From SIG589 sp045652465 (GTDB taxonomy: Bacteria; Bacillota; Clostridia; Oscillospirales; Acutalibacteraceae): a DNA stretch of 64,000 nucleotides. Both the position numbers and the translations under genes were made by a program. The notes beneath the pieces were generated by a model that did not search any database, was not told where the DNA came from, and saw only the letters and a program-made list of their open reading frames with translations. Location of the stretch: NCBI GenBank assembly GCA_045652465.1, contig JAZRUI010000008.1, positions 62,001 through 126,000 on the forward strand. Direction: 5' to 3'. Shown one piece after another: positions 54,898-63,804 of this stretch (position 1 is the stretch's first letter; each line of letters opens with the position of its first letter).

Positions 54898-57264
54898 ATG
54901 TATGAAGTTGTAAAAAGAGACGGAAAGGTAGTAGAATTTGACCTTCCGAAAATCAGCGCCGCTATTGAAAAGGCATTCGATGCTTGCGAGCGCGAGTATA
55001 ACCGCGATATTATTGATTTCCTTGCACTTAAGGTAACTGCTGAATATGAGCCGTTAATTGAAAATGGCCAAATCGCAGTTGAAAAAATTCAGGATAGCGT
55101 TGAAACCGTTCTTATTAAGGCGGGTTATGATGATGTTGCCAAGGCATACATTCTTTATCGTAAGCAGCGCGAGAAGATTAGAAACATTAAGGGAACCTTC
55201 CTTGATTATAAGGAGATTGTTAACAGCTATGTTAACATCACCGACTGGCGCGTTAAGGAAAACTCCACCGTTACCTATTCGGTAGGCGGTCTTATCCTTT
55301 CCAACTCGGGCGCCATAACCGCCAACTATTGGCTTTCCGAAATCTATGATGAGGAAATCGCAGCAGCTCATCGCAACGGCGATATGCACCTGCATGACCT
55401 CTCGATGCTCACAGGTTACTGCGCAGGTTGGTCCTTAAAGCAGTTAATTCAAGAGGGTCTCGGCGGCGTTTCGGGCAAGATTACCTCGGCTCCCGCAAGC
55501 CATCTTGCAACCCTTTGCAACCAGATGGTTAACTTCCTCGGCATCATGCAAAACGAATGGGCAGGCGCTCAGGCATTCTCCTCGTTCGATACCTATCTTG
55601 CTCCCTTTGTTAAGGTTGATAACCTTTCTTATGACCAGGTTAAGAAGTGCATTGAGTCCTTTGTTTACGGTGTTAACACTCCGTCGCGCTGGGGAACTCA
55701 GGCACCCTTCTCCAACATCACCCTTGACTGGACCGTTCCTAACGACCTTGCTGAACTCAACGCTATCGTTGGCGGCAAGGAGATGGACTTCAAGTATAAG
55801 GATTGCAAAGCCGAGATGGATATGATAAACAAGGCGTTTATCGAGATTATGATTGAAGGCGATGCCAACGGCCGCGGCTTCCAGTATCCCATCCCGACCT
55901 ATTCCATCACCCGCGATTTCGATTGGTCCGAAACCGAGAACAACAAGCTTCTCTTCGAGATGACCGCGAAATACGGCACCCCCTATTTCTCCAACTATAT
56001 CAACAGCGATATGGAGCCCAGCGATGTTCGTTCCATGTGCTGCCGTTTGCGTCTTGACCTTCGCGAGCTTCGCAAAAAGTCGGGCGGCTTCTTCGGAAGC
56101 GGCGAGAGCACCGGTTCTGTTGGCGTTGTAACCATCAATATGCCCAGAATCGCATATCTCTCCAAGACCCCCGAGGAGTTCTATGCTCGTCTTGACAAGC
56201 TTATGGATATTGCCGCTCGTTCGCTTAAGATTAAGAGAACAGTTATCACCAAGCTTCTTGATGAAGGCCTCTATCCCTACACCAAGCGTTACCTCGGCAC
56301 CTTCGCAAACCACTTCTCGACCATCGGTCTTGTTGGTATGAACGAGGTTGGCCTTAACGCTGCTTGGCTCGGCAAGGATATGACCAATAAGGAAACCCAG
56401 GAGTTCTCCAAGGAAGTTCTCAACCATATGCGCGAGCGCCTCTCGGATTATCAGGAGCTCTATGGCGACCTTTATAACCTCGAAGCAACCCCCGCTGAAT
56501 CGACCTCTTATCGTCTTGCAAAGCACGACCGTAAGCACTATCCCGACATCAAGACTGCAGGCGGCGAGGATGCAACACCCTACTACACCAACTCTTCTCA
56601 TCTTCCCGTTGGTTACACCGAGGATGTTTTCACTGCTCTTGAGATGCAGGATGACCTCCACACTCTCTACACCTCGGGAACCGTTTTCCATGCCTTCCTT
56701 GGCGAGCGTTTGCCCGATTGGAAGGTAACCGCAAACCTTGTTCGCAAGATTGCTGAAAACTATAAGCTTCCTTATTATTCCATCAGCCCGACCTACTCGG
56801 TATGTAAGAACCATGGTTACATCGCAGGCGAGGAATATAAGTGCCCCGATTGCGGAACCACTACCGAGGTTTATAGCCGTATTACAGGTTACTATCGCCC
56901 CGTTCAAAACTGGAACGATGGTAAGAGCCAGAAATACAAGGACCGCAAGGTTTATGATGTTGCAAAATCCAAGTTAACCAAGAGCCATGCAAGAGAAGCT
57001 GCTTGTGCTTGCTGCGAGAAGGAAGCTCCTGCTGCAGTAGCAACCGCTATGCTTTTCACAACCGCAACCTGCCCCAACTGCAAGATAGCTTGCGCTCTTC
57101 TTGATAAGGCTGGCGTTAAGTATGACAAGATTTTGGCTAACGAAAATGCCGAGCTCGTTGAGGCATATGGCATCAAGCAGGCTCCCACCCTTATCGTACC
57201 CGATGGCGACGGCGTTTTGAAACTCACCGGCGTTTCGGATATTAAGAAATATTTGGGACAGTAA
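54898..57264 (+). CDS. nrdD: Anaerobic (class III) ribonucleoside-triphosphate reductase with C-terminal glutaredoxin-like domain
   Basis: A 788-residue protein. An N-terminal ATP-cone (from YEVVKRDGKVVEFDLPKISA) gives allosteric control. The catalytic barrel includes NGDMHLHDLSMLTGYCAGWS and INMPRIAYLS. Near the end are zinc ligands (C636, H639 or nearby, C649, C652 in CPDCG) and the glycyl radical site RITGY with G664. After residue 702 a further domain has FTTATCPNC (CxxC at 725-728) and APTLIVPDGDG, which is glutaredoxin/NrdH-like. Such a domain fits NrdD subclasses that use a dithiol reductant instead of formate. trxB follows by 2 bases, completing a plausible electron path. Confidence 0.93.
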   Translation: MYEVVKRDGKVVEFDLPKISAAIEKAFDACEREYNRDIIDFLALKVTAEYEPLIENGQIAVEKIQDSVETVLIKAGYDDVAKAYILYRKQREKIRNIKGTFLDYKEIVNSYVNITDWRVKENSTVTYSVGGLILSNSGAITANYWLSEIYDEEIAAAHRNGDMHLHDLSMLTGYCAGWSLKQLIQEGLGGVSGKITSAPASHLATLCNQMVNFLGIMQNEWAGAQAFSSFDTYLAPFVKVDNLSYDQVKKCIESFVYGVNTPSRWGTQAPFSNITLDWTVPNDLAELNAIVGGKEMDFKYKDCKAEMDMINKAFIEIMIEGDANGRGFQYPIPTYSITRDFDWSETENNKLLFEMTAKYGTPYFSNYINSDMEPSDVRSMCCRLRLDLRELRKKSGGFFGSGESTGSVGVVTINMPRIAYLSKTPEEFYARLDKLMDIAARSLKIKRTVITKLLDEGLYPYTKRYLGTFANHFSTIGLVGMNEVGLNAAWLGKDMTNKETQEFSKEVLNHMRERLSDYQELYGDLYNLEATPAESTSYRLAKHDRKHYPDIKTAGGEDATPYYTNSSHLPVGYTEDVFTALEMQDDLHTLYTSGTVFHAFLGERLPDWKVTANLVRKIAENYKLPYYSISPTYSVCKNHGYIAGEEYKCPDCGTTTEVYSRITGYYRPVQNWNDGKSQKYKDRKVYDVAKSKLTKSHAREAACACCEKEAPAAVATAMLFTTATCPNCKIACALLDKAGVKYDKILANENAELVEAYGIKQAPTLIVPDGDGVLKLTGVSDIKKYLGQ

Positions 57265-57266
57265 TC

Positions 57267-58169
57267 ATGACTGATATTATAGTAATTGGCGGGGGCCCCG
57301 CAGGACTTACTGCGGCGCTCTACGCCCTTAGAGCAAACAAAACTGTTTTAGTTATAGAAAAGGCTACCTTCGGCGGACAAATAACCTATTCGCCGATGGT
57401 AGAAAACTATCCCGGTTTTATTTCGGCAAGCGGAAACGAAATTGCCGAAAAACTGGTTGAGCAGGTTTTGGCGCAGGGCGCCGAAATCGAAATGGACACG
57501 GTGCTTGAAATTCGCGATGGCGAGGTTAAAACCGTTGTAACCGAGGGCGGAGAGTTCGAAGCCAAGGCGGTTATAATTGCAACCGGCGCCAAGCATCGCC
57601 TTTTAGGCGTTGCGGGCGAGCAGGAGCTTATCGGAAACGGAATCTCTTTTTGCGCAGTTTGCGATGGCGCATTCTATAACGGCCGCGAGGTTGTTGTGGT
57701 TGGCGGCGGCAACTCGGCGCTTCAGGAGGCGCTTCTCCTTTGCGAGAACGCATCCAAGGTAACCGTTGTTCAAAACCTGCCCTATCTTACGGGCGAGCAA
57801 AGACTCCAAGACCGCCTCTATTCCAACGAAAAAGCCAATGTGATTTTAGGCGCAAAGGTTTGCGAATTTTTAGGCGAAGGCGAGCTGACAGGAGTTAAAA
57901 TCGCCGATGAAGAAGGCAACGAAACCGTTATTCCCGCCGAAGGCGCTTTCGTAGCGATTGGACTTGTTCCCCAAAACGAAGCATTCGCCAATGTTTTGCC
58001 GCTTGATAGCTATGGCTATGCCGATGTTGATGAAGCCTGCAAAACGGGCAAGAGCGGAATCTATGTGGCAGGAGATTGCCGCAAGAAGGGCGTTCGTCAG
58101 GTAACCACCGCGGTTGCCGATGGCGCAGTTGCGGCGCTTGCAGCCTGCAACTATATCGATGAAAAATAG
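57267..58169 (+). CDS. Thioredoxin reductase-like flavoprotein lacking the NADPH-phosphate motif
   Basis: A 300-residue low-molecular-weight TrxB-like FAD protein. It has the FAD motif IGGGPAGLTAALYA, the redox dithiol C129-AV-C132 (FCAVCDGAF), and a C-terminal FAD segment GIYVAGDCRKKGVRQ. The second Rossmann motif GGGNSALQEA is kept, but the HRRxxxR block that binds the NADPH 2'-phosphate is replaced by VVQNLPYLTGEQ (residues 167-178). The enzyme therefore may use NADH, ferredoxin or another donor. It is 2 bases downstream of nrdD and probably reduces the glutaredoxin-like tail of that protein or a free thioredoxin. Confidence 0.85.
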   Translation: MTDIIVIGGGPAGLTAALYALRANKTVLVIEKATFGGQITYSPMVENYPGFISASGNEIAEKLVEQVLAQGAEIEMDTVLEIRDGEVKTVVTEGGEFEAKAVIIATGAKHRLLGVAGEQELIGNGISFCAVCDGAFYNGREVVVVGGGNSALQEALLLCENASKVTVVQNLPYLTGEQRLQDRLYSNEKANVILGAKVCEFLGEGELTGVKIADEEGNETVIPAEGAFVAIGLVPQNEAFANVLPLDSYGYADVDEACKTGKSGIYVAGDCRKKGVRQVTTAVADGAVAALAACNYIDEK

Positions 58170-58177
58170 ATAAAAAA

Positions 58178-58214
58178 ACAAACCCCTCGGAAAACCGAGG
58201 GGTTTAATTTTTTT
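58178..58214. terminator. Bidirectional terminator between trxB and the foldase-like gene
   Basis: AAACCCCTCGG pairs with CCGAGGGGTTT around AAAA, with an A-run before and a T-run after. Confidence 0.87.
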
Positions 58215-58216
58215 GC

Positions 58217-59377
58217 TTATTTAGAATATTTGTAGAGATTCTTAACGCTGAAACGCTTGGTAGCACTGCCATCAACCTTAACGGTGAGGGTGTTCATATA
58301 TTCATCCATAGCCTTTTCAAACTCGTCGCCCTTTAAGAGGAACATAACAACGGTGTTAAGATTTTCGGTCCAATATTCATCGCTCATCATATCGCCTGCG
58401 ATGAGGAGGGTTATCTTTTTCTTTTCGGTATCGTCGATAAGCTTGATTTCGCCCTTTTTCATAGCCTTAACGGTTTTGAAGTGGTCGCTTGCATAATCGG
58501 TGTCTTCATCGCCCAAGAGGGTTGCATATGCATCCTTCGGCTCTAAAACCTTTTCGGGTTCGGAGGAGGTTGTTGCGGAAGAAACATCCGAAGAAGAGGG
58601 GTTCGAGGAAACATTCGAGGAAGAGGAGGGCTTGGAAGAAGAGGTGTCCTTTATCTCGTAGTATTCGTTATAGATGGTTTCGAACTTTGCGCCCTTCTTA
58701 AGACGGGAATAATAGCCTTCGAACTTTTCTCTAATCTTCTTGGCTTCGTCATCCTTCTTGGAGGAGAGGTCAACCTCGATAACATTAGCGATGGTGAAGT
58801 TTTCATCCATAGCCTTTAAAATGTCGGCCTTGGCAATTTCCTTTTCGCCCTTCTCGCCATAGAGGAACTCGAAGTAAGCGTTGGAATAGAGGGGATAAAT
58901 GTTTGCGTTTTTGAAGGTTTCATAGCCTACGCCGTTGGGCTCATAAAGTGCCTGATAACCGTAATACGACCAATAATACATTGCGTTGTATTCAGCGTTT
59001 TCGATATCGGTGTCCTTAAGTTTGATATCGTTTTGCAAGCACTTCATTTTATAAGCGGCATATTCAACCAAGATTTCCTTTGCGCGATCGCGAACCCAAG
59101 TGGTGTAGGATTTCTTATCGATCTTTGCGGCATAAAGGTCCTTCTCGGTCATCTTCGAGGTGTCAACCTTGTCCTTGGTCCACTGTTCTTGAACCTTCGA
59201 GGAAGCCTCGCTGTCAGCGGTCATAAGAGCGAAGAGATAGGTTGCAGATGTGAACTGTTCGGATAATTCGCCATCCTTAACAGTAACGGCAATTTCGCCT
59301 TTTTTATGGCAAGCGGCAAAGGAACAAACCATAACGCTTGCTAAAACAAAAGCGAGGGCTTTTTTAAGGAATTTCAT
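58217..59377 (-). CDS. SurA/PrsA-like lipoprotein (putative foldase)
   Basis: A 386-residue lipoprotein: signal peptide with lipobox SFAAC (C23). A helical N-terminal domain with conserved aromatic stretches (YWSYYGYQAL) follows, then a Ser-rich low-complexity linker around residues 245-270, then a C-terminal region. The architecture and its place next to mfd and pth recall the SurA/PrsA foldase that follows mfd in many Firmicutes. I do not see an unambiguous parvulin PPIase motif, so catalytic prolyl isomerase activity is uncertain. It would act on the outer face of the membrane. Confidence 0.65.
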   Translation of the reverse strand: MKFLKKALAFVLASVMVCSFAACHKKGEIAVTVKDGELSEQFTSATYLFALMTADSEASSKVQEQWTKDKVDTSKMTEKDLYAAKIDKKSYTTWVRDRAKEILVEYAAYKMKCLQNDIKLKDTDIENAEYNAMYYWSYYGYQALYEPNGVGYETFKNANIYPLYSNAYFEFLYGEKGEKEIAKADILKAMDENFTIANVIEVDLSSKKDDEAKKIREKFEGYYSRLKKGAKFETIYNEYYEIKDTSSSKPSSSSNVSSNPSSSDVSSATTSSEPEKVLEPKDAYATLLGDEDTDYASDHFKTVKAMKKGEIKLIDDTEKKKITLLIAGDMMSDEYWTENLNTVVMFLLKGDEFEKAMDEYMNTLTVKVDGSATKRFSVKNLYKYSK

Positions 59378-59410
59378 AAATATGTCCTCTTTTCTAATAA
59401 TCTAAAAGTT

Positions 59411-59439
59411 ATTATATAACAAAACAAACTAAAAGTCCA
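59411..59439 (-). promoter_or_regulatory. Promoter of the foldase-like lipoprotein gene
   Basis: On the minus strand TGGACT, a 17-base spacer and a perfect TATAAT, in the short gap after mfd. Confidence 0.55.
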
Positions 59440-59442
59440 GCA

Positions 59443-62400
59443 CTAATTATTAGGCTCCGCGAGGGTGTCCATAATCTCGCGAAGGGCTGAAACCGCGGTT
59501 TGAGTCGGAGCCATTTCGATGGCATAATGCGGGCGTTTTCCGCCGCCCAGCATAAAGCGGAGCGAATATTTTGCCGAGAGTCGCGATGTGACTTCGGGCG
59601 AGATGGTGTCGCTATAGAGTCTTATAACGGTGCCGCGTTGCGAAACCTCGGTTATTCCGTTTTGGAATGCGCGGCTGCGAAGCAACGCGATTTCGCAAAG
59701 GCCTAAAACCGCCCGAGGAGGCTCGCCGAAGCGGTCGCAAAGCTCATCGATAACATCCGAAACATCATCCTCGTTTTTAATTTCGGCAATTCGGCGATAG
59801 ATGCCGAGGCGCTGACTCAAAAGCGGGATATAGCTTTCGGGAATATGAGCCGAAATCGAAAGGTCGATAACGCAGTTGTTTTCGCTTTCTGCCTCCTCGC
59901 CCTTTTCTTCCTTGATGGCGTTTTGCAGGAGGCTAACATACATATCATAGCCAACCGCCTCGAGGTGACCGTGCTGCTCGCCGCCTAAAATGCTGCCCGC
60001 GCCTCTGATTTCAAGGTCGCGCATGGCAATCTTAAAGCCCGAGCCGAATTCGGTGTATTCGCGGATGGCATCAAGCCGCTTTTCGGCAATTTCCGAAAGC
60101 GCCTTGCCGGGGCGGAAACAAAAATATGCATAAGCGCGGCGTGGAGAGCGACCGACTCGACCGCGAAGCTGATGCAGCTCCGAGAGTCCCATTCGGTCGG
60201 CATCCTCGATAATGAGCGTGTTGGCGTTGGGAACATCAACGCCGGTTTCGATAATCGTTGTGCAAACCAGGATATCGATTTCGTGCTCAATAAGCTGCTT
60301 CCAAACGCGCGAGAGGCTTTCTTCATCCATCTTGCCGTGGGCGATGCCGATGTTTGCATCGGGCAGCTGTGCTTTGAGTCGCGCAGCGCAGGCGGTTATG
60401 CTCTCAACTCGGTTGTGGAGATAATAAACCTGACCTCCGCGGCGAAGCTCGCGATGAATCGCATCGAGCAAAAGGCCGTTTTGCTGCTCGATAACATAGG
60501 TTTGAACGGGCTGGCGGTCTTCGGGCGCCTCATCAATGGAGGACATATCCCTAAGCCCCGACATCGCCATATTAAGGGTTCGCGGAATGGGGGTTGCGGA
60601 AAGGGTTAGAACATCAACCGAGGGATAAAGCTCCTTTAGTTTTTCCTTTTGGGCAACGCCGAAGCGGTGCTCCTCATCGATAATAATGAGGCCTAAATCG
60701 CGGAACTTAACATCGCTGGAAATAATCCTGTGGGTGCCAATAACCATATCAACATTGCCGCGGCGGAGACCCTCGATGGTCTTTTGCTGCGCCGATTTCG
60801 AAACAAAGCGGGATAAAAGCCTTGTTTCAAGCGGGAAGTCGCCGAAGCGTTTTAAAACGGTGTTATAATGCTGCCAGGCGAGAATGGTTGTTGGCGCCAT
60901 CAGCGCGCATTGTTTGCCCTCCGAAACGCATTTAAATGCGGCGCGCAGCGCAACCTCGGTCTTGCCAAAGCCAACATCGCCGCAAAGCAATCGGTCCATC
61001 GGAACGGCGCGCTCCATATCATCCTTAATTTCGTTTATGCAGCGCAGCTGGTCATCGGTTTCCTCGAACTCAAAGCGGCGCTCAAAATCCGATTGAATAT
61101 CGGTGTCCTGCGAGAAAGCGTGACCCTTTATTTCAAGGCGCTTGGCATAAAGCGCGGTCAGCTGCTTTGCCATATCCTTAACTGCGGCGCGAACGCGGGT
61201 TTTGGTTTTTTGCCATTCGCTTCCGCCCAGTTTATTGAGGCGAATTCCCTCATCGCCTCCGATATATTTTGAAACGAGGTCGAGCTGGGTAACGGGAACA
61301 TAAAGCACATCGCCCTTGGCATAAAAAATCTTTAGATAATCCTTTATGATGCCATCGTTTTCGATTTTATGAATGCCCGAAAACTGACCTATTCCGTGAA
61401 CCGCGTGAACAACGAATTCGCCGCCCTTGAGTTCATCGAGAGAGTTTATGTTGCCCGCTTTGTAGCGGTGGGTCTTTTTGCGGTGTTTTAAAATATCGCT
61501 ATGAGTGATAAGCGAGAATTTAGCGCGGGGAATGGAAATGCCCGCCGAAAGCCCGCCAACCGTAACGATTATGCCGCGGGGATTTTCGGTTAGATTTTCA
61601 ATATATGTTGCGGCTTTGCCGTTTTGGTTCAGCTCTTCGGCTAAAAGCTTTGCTGCCTTTTCGCCGCCCGCGAGAATAACGGTGTTTTCGCTTAAATCCT
61701 CGATTAAAAGCTCGAGTCCGCCGCGCCAAGGGGGCAGCTGCTTCATCTCAAAGGGAATAAGCTCTTTAAGCGCAAAGGGATAGCCGCTGCGGGTGAAGTT
61801 TTCTAAAATAACGGAGCCGCGCTTTTCGGCTTCCATCCAAAATTCGGCGCGGGATAGATAGGAGAGGCTGTTATGAACGGAGCTATCGTTTTCGATTCGG
61901 CGCTTTATATCCTCGCTTTTGATTGTTATGAGCGCGTCGCTTCGGTCGTTTATTCCTGCGCTGTCGCAAACGAATAAAACGGCATCCTCGAGGTAGTCGA
62001 AGGCGGTGTAGCGGCGGTCGTATAAAAGGGGAAGATAGCGGTCGAACTGCGAAAAGGTTCCGCCCAAAAGAGCGGCTTTATCCTGCTCTAACAGGGCTTT
62101 TTTGTTTTCGGTTTTTGCCTTTTTCAGTTGCTTTTCGATAACCGCCAAAAGCTCTTCCTCGCCCGCGAGAACCTCGCGCGCAGGAGAGATGAAAATTTCT
62201 TTTAAAGTGTCGCCGCGGCGCTGCGACTCTATATCAAAATAGGAAATGGAATCGATTTCATCGCCCCAAAACTCGATTCGAACGGGTTGCGCGAGCCCTG
62301 TTGGGAAAACATCGAATATTCCGCCGCGCAGGGCAAACTGCGCCGTTCCGTCAACCTGACCTTGGCGGGTGTATCCCGCGCAAACCAGCCTTGCGGCGAG

Positions 62401-62847
62401 CTCCTCGGGGGTTATGAGTTCGCCCGAGCGAAGGGTGAAGGTTGCAGCCTTCAGGCGATGCATCGGGCAGGTGAAGAGCGAAAAGCTCTCGAGAGAGCCA
62501 ACACAAACGGGTAAGACCCCGTCTGCAAGAGCAGACAGGGTGTATAAGCGTTTATGTTCCCACTCTTTTGAGCCGAGCGCGCCCGCATCCTCGAGCAAAT
62601 CTCTTGCCGGCAAAAGCGAGCCTTCAAGCCCTAATGCGAGAAGGTCCTCGAGCAGTTTGTTGGCCTCGGATTCATCGGGGCAAACAACGGCGGCGCGCCT
62701 GCCGCTCTCGATAACCGCCGCGATAATAGCGGCGCGGGGAGCAGGTGGCAGCCCCGTGCAAACCGCGGGGAGGAAGCCTTTTTCAATCGAGTGGAGAAGT
62801 TTTTTGCAGTCCTCGGTTTCGGAAATAACCGAACTCAAAAAATGCAT
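59443..62847 (-). CDS. mfd: Transcription-repair coupling factor
   Basis: A 1134-residue protein of usual length. It has the N-terminal UvrB-homology region (FDVFPTGLAQPVRIEFWGDEID), the RNA polymerase interaction domain (GEFVVHAVHGIGQFSGI), and a RecG-like SF2 helicase core with Walker A GDVGFGKTEVALRAAF, DEEHRFG, SATPIPRTLNMAM and LHQLRGRVGRSPRRAYAYF. The C-terminal TRCF domain begins around PESYIPLLSQRLGIYRRIAEI. Mfd removes RNA polymerase stalled at DNA lesions and recruits UvrA. It starts 9 bases after pth on the same strand, a common clostridial order. Confidence 0.97.
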   Translation of the reverse strand: MHFLSSVISETEDCKKLLHSIEKGFLPAVCTGLPPAPRAAIIAAVIESGRRAAVVCPDESEANKLLEDLLALGLEGSLLPARDLLEDAGALGSKEWEHKRLYTLSALADGVLPVCVGSLESFSLFTCPMHRLKAATFTLRSGELITPEELAARLVCAGYTRQGQVDGTAQFALRGGIFDVFPTGLAQPVRIEFWGDEIDSISYFDIESQRRGDTLKEIFISPAREVLAGEEELLAVIEKQLKKAKTENKKALLEQDKAALLGGTFSQFDRYLPLLYDRRYTAFDYLEDAVLFVCDSAGINDRSDALITIKSEDIKRRIENDSSVHNSLSYLSRAEFWMEAEKRGSVILENFTRSGYPFALKELIPFEMKQLPPWRGGLELLIEDLSENTVILAGGEKAAKLLAEELNQNGKAATYIENLTENPRGIIVTVGGLSAGISIPRAKFSLITHSDILKHRKKTHRYKAGNINSLDELKGGEFVVHAVHGIGQFSGIHKIENDGIIKDYLKIFYAKGDVLYVPVTQLDLVSKYIGGDEGIRLNKLGGSEWQKTKTRVRAAVKDMAKQLTALYAKRLEIKGHAFSQDTDIQSDFERRFEFEETDDQLRCINEIKDDMERAVPMDRLLCGDVGFGKTEVALRAAFKCVSEGKQCALMAPTTILAWQHYNTVLKRFGDFPLETRLLSRFVSKSAQQKTIEGLRRGNVDMVIGTHRIISSDVKFRDLGLIIIDEEHRFGVAQKEKLKELYPSVDVLTLSATPIPRTLNMAMSGLRDMSSIDEAPEDRQPVQTYVIEQQNGLLLDAIHRELRRGGQVYYLHNRVESITACAARLKAQLPDANIGIAHGKMDEESLSRVWKQLIEHEIDILVCTTIIETGVDVPNANTLIIEDADRMGLSELHQLRGRVGRSPRRAYAYFCFRPGKALSEIAEKRLDAIREYTEFGSGFKIAMRDLEIRGAGSILGGEQHGHLEAVGYDMYVSLLQNAIKEEKGEEAESENNCVIDLSISAHIPESYIPLLSQRLGIYRRIAEIKNEDDVSDVIDELCDRFGEPPRAVLGLCEIALLRSRAFQNGITEVSQRGTVIRLYSDTISPEVTSRLSAKYSLRFMLGGGKRPHYAIEMAPTQTAVSALREIMDTLAEPNN

Positions 62848-62856
62848 AGCAGCTCC

Positions 62857-63465
62857 TTATTTGTTGCTGAATTTATTCATAGCGCTGTCGATGCCCTCGC
62901 GAACGAAGCAAACTGCGGCATCGGCGGCGTTTTGGACGGAGGTTTTCATTAAAACTGCATCCTCGCCCTTGAAAGAGCCGAGGACCCAATCCTTGAGGTC
63001 ATAATCGGGATGAGGCTTGGCACCAACGCCAACCTTGATGCGAGGGAAGGAGTTTTTTCCCGAAAGATAGATAATGTTTTTCAAGCCGTTATGTCCGCCA
63101 TCCGAGCCGTTTCGCTTGATGCGAATTTTGCCGGGCGGCAGCGAAATGTCATCAAAAATGATGAGCGCTTGTTCGGGAGTCAGCTTATAAAACGAGAGCG
63201 CCTCAACGAGCGCCTGACCCGAATTGTTCATATAGGTTTGAGGTTTTAAAAGCAAAACGCGACTGTCGCCTATTCGGCATTCGCCGATAAGCGATTTGAA
63301 TTTAATCTTCTTTATCTCGCAGGAATGCATCTCGGCCAAACGGTCGAGCACCATAAAGCCTGCGTTATGTCGGGTTGTTTCGTATTCTCTTCCGGGGTTA
63401 CCGAGACCCGCGATTATAAAATCATAGGAAGAGCCGAAATCTTTTTTGTTTCGCTTTAAAAACAT
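62857..63465 (-). CDS. pth: Peptidyl-tRNA hydrolase
   Basis: A 202-residue enzyme that recycles peptidyl-tRNA by cleaving the ester bond. Conserved segments are IAGLGNPGREYETTRHNAGF with the catalytic His, LLKPQTYMNNSGQAL, FDDISLPPGKIRIKRNGSDGGHNGLKNII and IKVGVGAKPHPDYDLKDWVLGSF. A short basic extension FLKRNKKDFGSSYD precedes the domain. ATG 63465 follows GAGGTG; an earlier in-frame start overlaps the promoter. It heads the pth-mfd operon. Confidence 0.95.
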   Translation of the reverse strand: MFLKRNKKDFGSSYDFIIAGLGNPGREYETTRHNAGFMVLDRLAEMHSCEIKKIKFKSLIGECRIGDSRVLLLKPQTYMNNSGQALVEALSFYKLTPEQALIIFDDISLPPGKIRIKRNGSDGGHNGLKNIIYLSGKNSFPRIKVGVGAKPHPDYDLKDWVLGSFKGEDAVLMKTSVQNAADAAVCFVREGIDSAMNKFSNK

Positions 63466-63485
63466 ATAAACACCTCGCGAATTAA

Positions 63486-63514
63486 ATATTATCACAATAA
63501 AAATAAATATTCAA
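63486..63514 (-). promoter_or_regulatory. Promoter of pth-mfd
   Basis: On the minus strand TTGAAT, a 17-base spacer and TAATAT, with TGA in the extended -10 position. It is back to back with the thrS promoter. Confidence 0.65.
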
Positions 63515-63522
63515 CAGAAAAC

Positions 63523-63551
63523 TTGACAAACTCTATCGCTAAGGTTATTAT
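63523..63551 (+). promoter_or_regulatory. Sigma-A promoter of the thrS leader
   Basis: A perfect TTGACA (63523-63528), a 17-base spacer and TATTAT (63546-63551). Confidence 0.8.
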
Positions 63552-63556
63552 ATAAC

Positions 63557-63789
63557 TGTTAAAACGCTGACGGGAACAGTAGCATTTTGCCGTTTGCGCC
63601 AAGAGAGGGAAGGTCGTCGGCTGCAAGCCATCCCGCGCAACAAAAATGTGAAAACCACCCCCGAGTGCCCTGCGAACAGGGTCGTTAATCCGCGTTAAGG
63701 ATTCTAAAGAGGCAGGGCAACCTGCAATCCGGGTGGAACCGTGGAGTATTTGCTTCATCCCAGAATATGGGATGGGGTTTATTTTTTTA
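63557..63789 (+). promoter_or_regulatory. T-box riboswitch of thrS (Thr specifier ACC)
   Basis: The leader has AAGAGAGGG, a Stem I loop region with GGCTGCAAGCC, and a specifier ACC (63654-63656) in GAAAACCACC followed by A. The T-box sequence GGGTGGAACCGTGG lies within 63726-63744, before a terminator. ACC is a threonine codon, matching the downstream gene. The T-box carries UGGA rather than the common UGGU, which fits a tRNA-Thr with a U discriminator base as known in some Firmicutes. Confidence 0.9.
63752..63789 (+). terminator. T-box-controlled attenuator ahead of thrS
   Basis: CATCCCA pairs with TGGGATG, extended by G-U pairs, around GAATA, followed by GGGTTTATTTTTTT. Confidence 0.8.
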
Positions 63790-63804
63790 TTCGGAGGAAA
63801 AATT

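Noticed and set aside
55444..56907. A 487-residue open frame on the minus strand opposite nrdD
   Set aside because: It lies within an unmistakable nrdD and has no start signal or family motifs.
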